Shown piece by piece: positions 53,829-64,000 of a DNA stretch of 64,000 bases. The stretch lies in the NCBI GenBank assembly GCA_948146395.1, contig OX411559.1:40354932-40418931 (forward strand), written 5' to 3'. The DNA comes from Fragum whitleyi (Eukaryota > Mollusca > Bivalvia > Cardiida > Cardiidae). Numbering within the stretch: position 1 is the first letter of the stretch; each line of letters begins with the position of its first letter. A program made the position numbers and the translations under genes. Below the pieces are notes generated by a model that did not search any database, was not told the origin of the DNA, and saw only the letters and a program-made list of their open reading frames with translations.

Positions 53829-56800
53829 GTAAGTTTCAATGAGTTATTTTGATGTCTCAGCATGAAAAAGTTGTAACCCCCTATTTGTTTATAGGGAGTG
53901 AAAACTGTTTCCCACCAAGCCATCAAATTTAAGTTGTTTTTGACGGATAAGTGCAGAAAAGTAATTTCTATCAACAGGCTGATCTTTGTACATAATCTCT
54001 CGCCAAAGCAAGGATTTTCTGCATTCAGCATTTAAGGAAGTGGACCCGTAATAGTTCCGCAACATTTCAGAAGCAATGAACTTTAACAGTGTTAATCGAG
54101 GTTTCATTAGGAAACCTCGATTAACATTGTGAAAGTTAATGAGTTCTGAAATGTTGCGTAACTTTAATGGGTCCACTACCTTAAAGGGTTAATTAAATCA
54201 GTCATTGACCCAAGAAGTACTAGAGTTAGATAATTAAAGGTGTGGGTGTCATTGTGTAAATGATTGGTTTGGAAGGTTTTCAATTTCAGGTGTAATTAAA
54301 GATCTACCTTAGATTGTACCCGAGAAAACCAGCCATGCGTTCAGAATGACAAAACGGTACAAGCTTTTTGAAAATTATACCCTGTCTAATGCATGTGCAC
54401 TTGGGTGCAAAGTAGGCCATTAATTGCAAACAGTTTGCACTGTTTTGTCATCCAGAATGCAGGGCAGTCTTGCATTGGAGGGTAATATATTATCAAAATG
54501 TTAAAGAAATGTGTTTTTCCATGCAAAGCCCGGTACAATTTCTAAATGTTCACAATAATTCTGGCATCCTGCATGCAGCGCAGCACCTGTTTGTTGGTGT
54601 TGTCTTCATTTTTGCTGAGCCACCATCATGGCGCAATTGGTTAGGCATAAGACTTCCAATCTGGAAGTCGTGGGTTGATCCCTGGTGGTGGCAAATATCC
54701 TTTGCAACGTTTGTCTCTCACCAATGGGTAGATAATCGTAAACCTATGTGAGATAGGAGTCGGAGGCTAGGAAAGAATGTAATGGTTATACAGATGAAAG
54801 AAATACCAGGAATCCATTGTTAGGTGCTCCGGTCGCCGGGATATAACTGCGAAATTGTTGAAAGCGGCGTAAAACCCATTCAAACAAACAAACAAATCAT
54901 TTTTGCTGAGCACCTTACGATTAAGCAATGGCTATATTAAGAAACAACAGTTGTATCCATTACATTTGTTGAGGGGTTAGAGCAAAACTATTGTTAGTGG
55001 TGCCTATATATTTATAGGAAGTTATAATAGTTTCGTACTGACCCCTCGATTTGGTGTCTTTAAATCCTTGAATGGTCTGTAGCTTGAATATCATATGAGC
55101 CTGAGGGTCAACAATTCCATGTGTGCGCAAAGTTAAGACTCTGATCAGCCTGTGCAGCCGCACAGTCTGACCAGAGTCTTCACTTTGCACTATATAGATG
55201 GATATGGTCTTTAAATGCCCCAGCCAGCATATATATTCTTATTGCATTGTATCGTTGTCTGTGCTGCTCAACGTCTGTCCATCACGCACATATGAAATTG
55301 TTAGAAATGTCACCTACAGGTTTATGTAATTTATTGATAACCTAAAATATATATGCAGTTACAACTGTTTTGTACTGAGCCATTAATATGGGAAATACTA
55401 CAGAAATTATCAGTAGTCAACATGGGCATATTGCTATTAAGAGGCTATAAAAGTACTTATGTTAAGTGTCTTTAATATAAATACTGGTATATAATCTTGA
55501 TTCTGTTTAATTTGAGAGATATTTGGCTTAAACATACTTATTTCACATTGATTTGTCCTCGACAGGGACACTCATTCTTTCCGACTGTTTGTCTCTCACC
55601 ACTTTGTTGATGATCGTAGACCTATGTGAGATAGCAGCTGGAGGCTTGGAAAGGATGTGATGGTTGTACTGGTGAGAGAAATACCAGGAATCCATTGTTA
55701 GGTGCTCCAGCCGCTTTGATATAACTGAAAAAAATGTTGAAAGCAGCGTAAAACTTCATTCAATCAATCAATTCACATTGATTGGGATACAAGTTCTTTC
55801 AACTCAATCTAATCCCTCATAATTCTGCTTCCCTGAAATGAAGCAGTACTTGCCACGGATGGTTTTTAATATAACATAAAAGCTCTAATAGAACCCGCGG
55901 GGGGGGGGGGGGGGACCAAATTCTTGTAACTGAGGATATAGGCAGTTACATCTGTTTCACACTGAGCCATTGATATTTGTTAAGAAGGTGAAAAAATGGT
56001 AAAAAAAATTAACATAATGTGTGCAAAATTTTAATATTTGATCGGAGAAAAGGTGCATAAAATCTATGATGATCTTTTAATGACCTTGATTTTGTGGATA
56101 TCGCCCTTTATTTGAGGCTTCAAAAGATTGTAAAATCACATCAAAAATGGTTGATTTCAACTAAAACAGGGGATAAGGTTTAATCAGAGCATAAGGCTCT
56201 ATCAAAATTTTTATGGCATACATAGGTTATTACAGTTTTGGTGAATCATCTTGATATTTTTATCCCTGCCGTTTCTGTGAAAGGGATTATAGTTATGGTC
56301 TCCTTCAATCATTCCGTCTGTAAATTTTTCCTGAATATATCTTCAAAAGTGTGACACCTAACAATGTGAAACTTTAGAGGTGAAATTATCTCATTGAGGA
56401 AAAGTTCATTGGACAAGAACTACAACTCTTGCTTTTACAATTTTTGAGTTCTTTCCCTTTGCTAATAATGGCTTCAGTTTACTATCAAGCTTTTATAGGC
56501 GAGAAATGGGCATAGTGGACATGGCTCTTGCAGTCTTTGTTACAAAATGAACTAAAAATGCTCAGTTTGACAAAGTCTCTCTTGATTCGAGGAATTTATT
56601 ATTTACCCTTTACTTTACATCCTTGAGATGTTAACTTAGCATTTTCTCCTTTTCCCACAATGTTTTCAACAACACACATATGTGTGTACATGTACAGGAT
56701 GATTTCACTGATTGCACCTTTTTACAATCTAAATTCACAAAATAGGAAAGGGTTAACCCTTGTCATGCTGAATCCGGAATATTCCTGCTTTAGCAGGAGC

Positions 56801-59800
56801 TATAGAACAACATCAGACTGCACATATGTGCAGTCTGATGTTAGTCTACATTACCTGTTTCTTACTTTCAAACCAGAATTGACAATAGATTTAGTTTTTC
56901 AAATAAAAATTGACCTACAGTTGGTACTTTCAGTGCTTTTTGCCCTTTGATTTTGATGAAAATTTTTAGCCAAAATATTATTCAGCATGACAAGGGTAAA
57001 GATGTATTTTGATAAATTCAGATCATTATCTCTCCAATAATGATATTACAAATTTCGATCTCTATTTTAATAGTTGGCTATGTCAATTTGATGATCATAC
57101 ATAGTCAAAAGTAATCTTTTTATAAATATTTTCTTTAAGGGTTAAATACATATCATAATCCAAATATGATTGACATAGTATTTTGAGATGGAAACATTCA
57201 AAATGATGATCAAAGGGTTCCTTTTTTAGCTCATCTGCTTTGGAGTAAAAGTTAGAGAATTAATTGTCATTAATGTCTAAGCAGGCTGAGATAAGTCTTA
57301 TACTGTTGACCAAAACTTTGATTAAACTCTGGAAAATACCACCGTCATTTCCAATAGGTTTATTTGATCCCTTTCATTTCATACTATCATACAGAACGGT
57401 GTTGATTTTGAATTGTATCAAGTAATGTTTAAGCCGCCATCAAAGCACAGTGGTAGCACATTGGACTATCATTCAAATCGTCCCAGATTCGATTTCTGAG
57501 GGCAACACTCCTCCCTTTGGTCTAAGGGTTGTTCTTTGTAGACCTATGTGGGATACCAACTTGAGGCTAGAAAAGGATGTAATGGCAGTACTGGTGTGAT
57601 AAATACCAGGAATCTATTGTTAGCTGCTCAAGCTATTGCAATTTTAAATGAATTTCAAATTATTATTATAACATCATAAAATCAATCAGATTTGTAAGTT
57701 TACTTCAATGTGTTGAGCATAGCAAAGCTTTGAAATGACCCTATGTATCTTTGAATTTCTACCCCCAACTCCGTGAATGACTCATAAAATTGCTTCAGAA
57801 ACCTTCTTTATTACGATTGAAGGGGTCATAAGACGGCATAAGACCTTAACTCTGTATTGGGCTAAGGGTAATCAAGGATCTCAAGTATCAGTGATCATAA
57901 ATGATGCATCCTTTTGTCAAATGTATTTAAAAAGTGTAAAACCAAGGTGACAGAGCAGTCCCTGTTTAATAAAGTGAGACATGAACTCATTTAATTTCAT
58001 GGTAGTTTAACTCTTGTCATGCTGAAGAAAAAATTACCTTGGCAAAGTTACATTAAAATCAAAGTGCTTAAAGCACTGGCTGTTATTTTGTAAGTCAGTA
58101 TTCATTTTCAAAAAAGAAATAAAAAATGAAAAGTGATTTAGTCGATAATTACAATCGGAAGCCCAAATCAACCGATCATCCATTGGTTCTGAAATATTTT
58201 GAAAGTCTACTTGTCCATAGACAAGTAACAATCATAAACTGGCTTGTCCGTATCTAAAACTATCTATTTTGAAGAGCCTGCAAAATATTGAAAAGAAAAT
58301 TGATGTTGCTATAAACACTAAAAGCATGGTAGAAAAAGACTCTGTAAACATGGGATTACATGGAATTTCAGAAAACGGATAACTTTTTCTGTAGAAAATA
58401 TTCATCTCTCAAGATTTTTCCACTTGTCTACGGACAACCTAACCATTAAAATCTGCTTTTCCTGCCCCATGCAGCTTAATGAACAAGTCTGACAACTCGG
58501 GCAGCCTATTTCAGAACCACTGTCATTGGTAATAATCGTTTAACCCTTTGCTGTTTAATCCGTGCTTTTTACGTGCCTGTCATTTTATGATTGAGAAAAC
58601 ATTGTGAAAAAAGAAGAAATTGCTTCTGACAAGCAATTTCTTCTTTTTCCACACTATTTTCTACCCTACTGAATAGTTATTTTTCAAATTAAATGCACTT
58701 TAAATTTTCGTCTGCAAAACCTTTGAATTTGGACAGGTCCAAAATTTTGTAAAACAGGAAAGGATTAATCTGCCCATCACTCCAGTATGAGTGAAATAAT
58801 GATAAAAATGGTAATAAAGACCCATTCATCCAACCAAACAGCATTCCACAGACCTGTACTAAATGCATTTTCTTTTCATTTTAGACTTACATTGGAGACA
58901 TACTCATCACAGTGAACCCATATTGTGTGATTCCAAACTTATACGGAGATGAAATTGGACATGCCTATGGCAGAGCAAAGTCACTCAATGAGCTGCGACC
59001 ACATGTATACGCTCTTGGTTCCCGGACCTACCAGAGTGTCCAGCGTAATGAAGGGAACCAGTGTTTGTTGGTCAGCGGGGAATCAGGATCAGGTTCGATA
59101 ACTCTTGTCTTCCGTCATAGAATGATGTTAATATTGACCCATCTCGAAAATCTATTTGAAAAAGGGGTAATATTCAGTAGAGGTCATGAAGAAGTTTATT
59201 TTGGAAAACAAGTAAAGCAGAATGCTAATATAATAGATGGGCAAGTTTGAGTGACTCTTCAAACATAACAGAATTGAACTTAAGTCACTCATTAGAGCAA
59301 TGTCCATCCTATTCCAGCACTTTCTCAAAAGAATTGAGATCAGACCATGAGCAAACTATCAGCTACATTGAGTATTTTGTGTAATCAAAATAAATTATGT
59401 AGCTCACAATCTTATTTGCTAAATATCTTCCCATCATACTCATTCAAACTTTGTTGAGATGTATTGTTAATTTAATTTTTGGAATTCGGCAATAGATACA
59501 GTCCACCTTGCTCGAGCGTCTATGTCTGTTAAGCAACCATTTTCATGCAGTGACAATTTTAAGAATCCCCTTCTAAAATCAAAAAACCTTAAAAAGAGAA
59601 TAATATTGGTTACAAATTATATGTAAATGAATCATATACTGATTAACACAATGAGAGGATTCTAGTGAGTTTTAACAACAAAGGATTCTTGAAAAATTAG
59701 CAACAACATTCATATTCAATAAAATTATGTTTCTTATTGTGTTAACAAATATGTAGTTAGCAACCATTCTCTTTAATGACCTCTCTTTGATAGCCCTATA

Positions 59801-62800
59801 AGCAATTGTTTGATTCATGTTTTACTGTATATTCTTGATGAACGATGTTGAATTCATGAAACCTAAGGATTTTATTAAGGGTAAATCATTTGTCAGATTT
59901 AAGATGAATTATTTAAATCAATTCATTATCTGAGATTATCTTCAGCAATGCTGAATGAAAAATATGACTCATTTAAAAAAGAATAAGCAGTAAGGGCTAA
60001 TGTGAAAAGCCAATTCTTTATATTTGTTAGCTCCACTGGACTAAATCTAGGGGAGCTTATGTCATGGCCTGGTGTCGAGTGTCAGTGCATCAGTCCGTCC
60101 ATCTGTCTGTCAACTTTTTTCTTTAAACATCTTCTTCTCTGAAACTATTGTTCAGAATTCAACCAAACTTCGCAAAAATAATCGTTATGGGAAGTGCTCT
60201 TTCAGATCTATTCTTAAATTCTGATCTTGCTGATGACAAATTGGGGTCTAAGGGCTGCTTCATCACTAAAAAATGGTCCTGTCCCATATGATTAAATATA
60301 AAAAAAAATTTCTTTGCTAAAACTTCTGTTAAAAAATAACCTAACTTCACAGGAATGATGCTTAGAACAAGCTCTGTCAGATTTGTTTGTAAAATTCTGA
60401 CCGGGCTAATGACATGGGCTCTATTGGGTGGTCGTATCAGTGAAAAATTGTCTCATCGTGATGAAATATTAAAAAAAATCTTTGTCTCTGAAACTTCTGT
60501 TCAGAATTCAACCAAACTCCACATGAATGATGTTTAGAACAAGCTCTTTCAAATTTGTTCGTATTACTCTGACCAGGCTGATGACATGGGCTCTATGGGC
60601 TGCTGCGTCACTGAAAATTGTCCCAGATGATAAGATGTAAAAAAATCTTTTTCTCTGAAACTACTGTTTAAAATCTAAATTAAACTTTCACGGAATCAAT
60701 TTCAATCACTATGTTACCCTTTTCAAATTATCTTAGTGTTATGATATGCCTAAGCTTTCACTGAGACCTGCAAGGATAATCTCCTTACAAATACACTCTT
60801 AATCTTAGCTAATAAGTTTCTTAAACAATTTTATCTCACTGGTCATAGATTTTTCTGAGCAGAAATTGCTAGTGGAGCGATATAGGCCCTCCTGGACCTC
60901 TTGTTTTTTAACAAAATTTATGTCAATTTTTTCATAGGTAAAACAGAGATCACTAAGATGCTGATTGCTCAAATAGTGAGACTTTCTCAGACAGATGGAG
61001 AATATTTCTTACAGGACAAGATTATTGAGGTAAGACAAATATGAGTCTGTGCGTGACATTTCCAACACTTTGAAATATTGATGAGGTGCATACATTGAGA
61101 GGCATACACAGCCACAAACTATGATTATAAATTTACCTGATGGTCTACAGATACTTTGAAACCTTTTCTTTCTACTAAACGCATAGTGAAGACTCTGGTC
61201 AGACTGTGCAGATGCACAGGCTGGCCCGAGTCTTTGCTTGGCTCATATTTGAAACTGTTGGAAATGCCACGAACAGGTCTATATTTGATTGGTCTGTGCA
61301 TAATTATTGTGGGGTTGGTGTCTATGGTCTAATGGTAGAGCGTCAGCCTCTTGACTCAAAGATGCCGAGTTCAATGGGAGCGGCTATTGATCATGGTTCT
61401 TTTATTGACCCACACATTCGGCATGAGTACTGGTGAATTGTCCAGGAAGCAGAATCTTGAGGGATTAATCTAAGTTGTAAGAACTTGTTTCCGAATTTGT
61501 GTGAAATAACTAGGTTTGAACCAAACCTTAATAACTATTGTAATTGGTCATAAACGTATAAGCATTTACTAGAGTCTTGTGCTGATCCATCAGAAAACAA
61601 TGTTTTGTATGCTCAGATTATAAGTAAGGCTGTTTTAGACAGTTGGAGTGGAGAATATTTCTTACATGGCAAAATTATTGAAATGTGATGGGTCTGTGTA
61701 TAACTTTTGTAAGTGCACATAAACATACAGGCACTTAATAGAGGCTTGTGCTAATCCCTCGGAATTCAACATCGTTTATCATTCTCAGATTATAAGTAAG
61801 GCTGTCTCAAACAGATGGAGAATATGTCTTACAGGACAAGTTTAGGTCTGTGTATCACTATTGTAAGTGCCTATAAATATATAGGCACTTACAATGGTTT
61901 TGCGCTGATCCCTCAGAATGTAATAAGGTTTTGTTTGCTTAAAAGAAAGTGAGGCTGTCCCAGAGAAATGGAAATTTCTTACAGGACAAAATTTTGTAGC
62001 TAAGGCTGAAATTTAATGAGTCAGCACAAAACAATTGTAAGTGACTATGAATATATAGGCACTTACAATAGTCTTGCACTGATCCCTTGGTATGCAATAA
62101 CATTTTGTATAAAGAGACTGTCAAAGACTGGCAGAGAAAATCTCTTACAGGACAAAATAATAGAGGCTAGACATCTATTGAAGTTTGATTTGAATTCAGT
62201 TTTCTAGTTGCAACTGAAAGACTTCTGCTGTTTAAAGAAAAGTCTGACCATTTGAAGATTATCATTTAGATCTGAAGTGCTGTAATTGGTTTAACACTGG
62301 CGAGTAATTAAAGCTTGACCTTTAAATTTTTTCCCTAAAATGGTTCCTTTCCTCTCTGTAGACATGATTTATGTAATACAAAACTTTTCATTTCTACATA
62401 ATTTTAATTCCTTACTACTATGTACTGTCACTCAAGCTGTAGGTTAGATGTTAAGGTTGCACACCAACAATTTGCATTATGTTTCTTTGCCCAGGCAAAT
62501 TTTACAATAAACAAACAATGTTTGATGTCTCAATCTTACGGTAAGGATTTATTCAAAGCAAAATGCTAAAACTGTAAATTTTCTATTGTCATGAATCAAA
62601 CTTAATTCCTAATATAAGTCAAAAATTTTGTTTATTGGTGAAAATGAATGATATATGGATATAATTATTTTTTTGCACAATTAGAATTCAGATTATTTTG
62701 GATATTGCAAGGACTTATTCCAACATCCAACAATATGTTCTATATTCTGAAAGTTTTAGTATCTCAGCTGTTTTCGGAGAAAACCTAGCTAGTGTATTGC

Positions 62801-64000
62801 TATAGCCTTGATGTCTTTGTTGTCAAAGTTATCATCATTGTCATTGTCATGTGAAAACATTGACATTTTGTGAAATCTCTGGTTCTACTGAAGGCATTCA
62901 CTTGTGTCTTGACACAGTCATTTTCACCATTCAATAAAGCAAGCTATACTTTCAAGGGGGATGACTCTAGATGCATTTTGTGCAAATTATTCCCTTTTTC
63001 GACTTAGATTTTAACTCACAATCGAGCACTCAACAACCAAGCATAGGCACCCCTAGTCGGTGCTCTTGTTTAGCTTTCTTCTGTATCCTTTACAGGTAAA
63101 TCCACTTCTTGAAGCATTTGGTAATGCAACAACTGTAATCAATGACAATTCAAGTAGGTTTGGTAAACTGATTGAGCTGATCTTCACACAGTCAGGGGAG
63201 ATAATTGGGGGTAAGAAGACAAGAATGTCTGACTTGCATATGTTGAGAAATTGTTCAGTATAAAGAGCATCTCTATCTGGCTGAGTTGTCTTTAAGGATG
63301 AATTGAAGGTCCTAGGTTTGAATCCCAGGTTTTCCATGTGTAATGTGAGTTTGTCTTTGGACAAGGCATTTCAGAGTCTAGTTTTGTACTGATGATAACC
63401 CATGCCAGGAAAGGCATGAATAATGTGATAAGACTGAAAAGTTATCCACCATGCTGTTTTAAAAACTCTGATTCCCTTGGAATTTTTACTGGACATGATA
63501 TTTGCTTTTTTTATGCCCCTGCATCAAAAGATTGGGGGCAAATTATTTTACAGTTGTCTGTCTGGTTGTGAGTTAGTTGGTCTGTCTGCTAAACCTAACC
63601 AAACACTTAACATTGCCAATTACTTCAAGGCTATTCTATATCCAATGCTCATATTTGGTATGATGGTAGATCTTGATAATGCTTATCTACAGATACAAAG
63701 ATCAAGGTCAAAGTTATCTGTCAAGGTCAAAATTTTGGGGGGGGGAGGGGGGGAAGAGGGGGTATTCATGATTTACAAACACATCTTGTTGACATTATAT
63801 ATTGTTAGATGATCAGGAATGAAAAAAAATTGTGTTTTAATCCTCAAGTTACAAAATGAAAGGTCAAATTATACCCATGTTTGAATCAACTTTGAGTATT
63901 CATGGTTTGATAAGGCATCAAGTTTCATACCTGTTGAAAAAAGAAAAAATCCCTTTATCCTTTTAAATCATGATTTATGTGATTATTTTTACAGCACAAA
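53721..64000 (+). CDS. Unconventional myosin motor domain, class III/XVI-like (5' part, continues past window)
   Basis: Exons 53721-53828, 58885-59092, 60938-61029, 63096-63210 and the six bases from 63995 join in phase. They encode a myosin head N-terminus: [20 protein letters not shown], then [15 protein letters not shown]-loop GESGSGKTE (split between exons), [11 protein letters not shown] and switch [14 protein letters not shown]. These are the ATP-binding elements of an actin-based motor. The opening DLATL...DLD and the short N-terminus resemble class III and XVI myosins more than classes I, II or V, but class cannot be settled from 142 residues. Class III motors usually carry an N-terminal kinase and class XVI ankyrin repeats; neither is visible upstream here. 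The converter, IQ and tail regions are outside the window. The introns are full of transposons. Confidence 0.93.
54030..54184. mobile_element. Foldback MITE M5, intact
   Basis: TTAA-flanked ends ggaagtggacccgtaatagt / tttaatgggtccactacc; perfect centre gaggtttcattaggaaacct c. Confidence 0.9.
54615..54897 (+). mobile_element. SINE1, full length
   Basis: Head ccaccatcatggcgcaattg gttaggc, anticodon-like arm acttccaatctggaagt, B box gggttgatccc, body, tail of caaacaaacaaacaaa rather than caat units. Confidence 0.92.
54962..55048. mobile_element. Palindromic MITE M4
   Basis: gaggggttagagcaaaacta, tatatatttatagg, gttataatagtttcgtactg acccctc. Confidence 0.7.
55084..55322. mobile_element. MITE M3
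   Basis: gagcctgagggtcaacaatt to attgttagaaatgtcaccta caggttt, with gcctgtgcagccgcacagtc tgaccagagt inside. Confidence 0.75.
55560..55780 (+). mobile_element. SINE1, head truncated
   Basis: acagggacactcattctttc cgactgtttgtctctcacc, aggtgctccagccgctttga, tail attcaatcaatcaatt. Confidence 0.85.
55898..55913. repeat. Poly-G run
   Basis: About 16-17 consecutive G in cgcgggg...ggacc, next to the retained phrase accaaattcttgtaactgag also seen near 53333. Confidence 0.8.
55980..56745. other. Myosin intron, no gene recognised
   Basis: A decayed HINE-like stretch (tccttcaatcattccgtctg to gagttctttccctttg) lies at 56270-56460; nothing coding. Confidence 0.4.
56752..56998. mobile_element. MITE M2, full-length
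   Basis: ttaacccttgtcatgctgaa and ttcagcatgacaagggtaaa termini. Confidence 0.88.
57425..57645 (+). mobile_element. SINE1, diverged
   Basis: Head gccgccatcaaagcacagtg gtagcac, B box cagattcgatttc, body gtagacctatgtgggatacc and aatctattgttagctgctca agc. Confidence 0.8.
58005..58085. mobile_element. MITE M2 end fragment
   Basis: gtttaactcttgtcatgctg aagaaaaaatt and aaagtgcttaaagcactgg; one terminus only. Confidence 0.5.
58541..58768. mobile_element. MITE M1
   Basis: ttaaccctttgctgtttaat to aacaggaaaggattaa, central hairpin intact. It ends about 115 bp before myosin exon 2. Confidence 0.88.
58885..59092 (+). CDS. Myosin exon 2: start of motor core to P-loop
   Basis: The acceptor ttcattttag precedes ACT TAC ATT GGA. 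The exon encodes [13 protein letters not shown], a variable loop ([19 protein letters not shown]), [20 protein letters not shown] and [11 protein letters not shown]. It leaves in phase 1 inside the P-loop glycine. The donor is TCAG|GTTCGA, good on the exon side and poor at +3 to +6; the next exon's KTE confirms the join. Confidence 0.93.
59255..60025. other. Myosin intron, no gene recognised
   Basis: AT-rich, no exon or clear repeat. Confidence 0.4.
60029..60910 (-). mobile_element. HINE-like element, family G
   Basis: Plus strand: ttagctccactggactaaat, then gtccgtccatctgtctgtc, four units of about 135 bp (ttctctgaaactattgttca gaattcaaccaaactt), then agtggagcgatataggccct cctggacctcttgtt, the reversed 5' end. 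Confidence 0.85.
60938..61029 (+). CDS. Myosin exon 3: P-loop Lys-Thr-Glu and following helix
   Basis: The acceptor tttttcatag precedes GT AAA ACA GAG, finishing GESGSGKTE. The 30 whole codons encode [20 protein letters not shown] and [10 protein letters not shown], with donor GAG|GTAAGA in phase 0. Degenerate copies of its last two thirds recur in the following intron. Confidence 0.95.
61043..61285. mobile_element. MITE M3, 13 bp after the myosin exon 3 donor
   Basis: gagtctgtgcgtgacatttc to ttggaaatgccacgaacagg tct, with the tgaagactctggtcagactg core. Confidence 0.8.
61311..61388 (+). mobile_element. tRNA-like remnant
   Basis: gtctatggtctaatggtaga gcgtcagcctcttgactc and gagttcaatgggagc resemble a tRNA with mutated B box; no usable acceptor stem. 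Confidence 0.4.
61632..62170 (+). repeat. Four decayed tandem copies of part of myosin exon 3 inside its downstream intron
   Basis: Near 61632-61692, 61789-61847, 61935-61990 and 62113-62170 the intron repeats a stretch matching exon 3 from GCTCAAATAGTG to GACAAGATTATTGAG. Copy 1 still reads [20 protein letters not shown] then KIIEM-stop. Copy 4 reads [18 protein letters not shown]. Copies 2 and 3 are frameshifted. Spacing is about 147-167 bp and each unit also contains a small palindrome around tataaatatataggcactta. None has a good donor at the exon end, so they look like dead exon duplicates. Confidence 0.8.
62175..62755. other. Myosin intron, no gene recognised
   Basis: AT-rich sequence with no exon or clear element. 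Confidence 0.4.
62760..63072 (-). mobile_element. HINE-like element, family E
   Basis: ctcagctgttttcggagaaa acc to ccaagcataggcacccctag tcggtgctcttg. It ends 24 bp before the start of myosin exon 4, so its 5' end lies inside the acceptor region. Confidence 0.88.
63096..63210 (+). CDS. Myosin exon 4: switch I
   Basis: The acceptor tgtatcctttacag precedes GTA AAT CCA. The peptide [17 protein letters not shown] continues to [13 protein letters not shown] and TQSGEIIG. N-x-N-S-S-R-F-G-K is myosin switch I, which contacts ATP gamma-phosphate and Mg2+. Donor GGG G|GTAAGA leaves phase 1. Confidence 0.96.
63510..63793 (-). mobile_element. HINE-like element, family A, decayed
   Basis: tttttatgcccctgcatcaa agattgggggca, a short gtctgtctggttg remnant, core tctgtcaaggtcaaa, a G-rich expansion, and atttacaaacacatcttgtt. 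Confidence 0.8.
63995..64000 (+). CDS. Myosin exon 5, first six bases
   Basis: The window ends with gattatttttacag followed by CACAAA. Joined in phase 1 this gives Gly-Ala-Gln, fitting the G-A-x-I-S-x-Y-L-L-E-K segment that follows switch I in related myosins. Confidence 0.6.

Noticed and set aside
58912..59250. 112-residue protein ending in ANIIDGQV
   Set aside because: Only the part up to the P-loop glycine is myosin exon; the remainder is intron read-through.
60355..60537. 60-residue plus-strand protein
   Set aside because: It falls within the tandem units of a HINE G element.

Overview
Eukaryotic, AT-rich, intron-rich DNA crowded with small transposable elements; almost certainly a bivalve mollusc nuclear genome. 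The main clue is a dense set of repeats with the layout of bivalve 'pearl'/HINE elements: a short 5' hairpin, core repeats of about 110-190 bp, a GACA/GACG microsatellite and a 3' hairpin. tRNA-derived SINEs and MITEs are also abundant. The species cannot be fixed from the sequence alone. Most long open frames are read-through of these repeats; the real coding signal is in short exons.

Two genes were assembled by splice phase. (1) A minus-strand gene runs from about 41.9 kb down to 9.7 kb in eight recognised exons. Their lengths sum to exactly 649 codons with every phase matching. It encodes a zona pellucida (ZP) domain type I membrane protein: signal peptide, ZP-N with four cysteines, ZP-C with five, one membrane helix, and a long cytoplasmic tail rich in Asn/His/Gln with a PPxY motif. 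The exon carrying the initiator ATG lies upstream (above 41.9 kb) and was not found. (2) A plus-strand gene enters at 53.7 kb and runs off the right edge. It encodes the start of an unconventional myosin motor resembling class III or XVI, with P-loop GESGSGKTE and switch [10 protein letters not shown]. The genes are divergently arranged, with about 12 kb of repeat-rich DNA between their recognised ends.

Layout: 0-9.7 kb is intergenic repeats. 9.7-41.9 kb is the ZP gene with transposon-filled introns, including a LINE interrupted by a SINE, a tiny LTR element whose LTRs contain a tRNA-Pro-like sequence, and nested HINE and MITE insertions. 41.9-44.9 kb is a terminal-inverted-repeat element carrying eight clusters of inverted GGTAACC-type palindromes about 370 bp apart. 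45.9-46.7 kb is a near-perfect 780-bp palindrome. 53.7-64 kb is the myosin gene, with an intronic array of four decayed copies of its own third exon.

The most notable observations are the myosin exon-fragment array, the tRNA-bearing LTR element, the GGTAACC palindrome array whose host transposon ends about 16 bp from a splice acceptor, and nested insertions that define the ends of the HINE elements. Coordinates are counted by hand and can be off by one or two bases.
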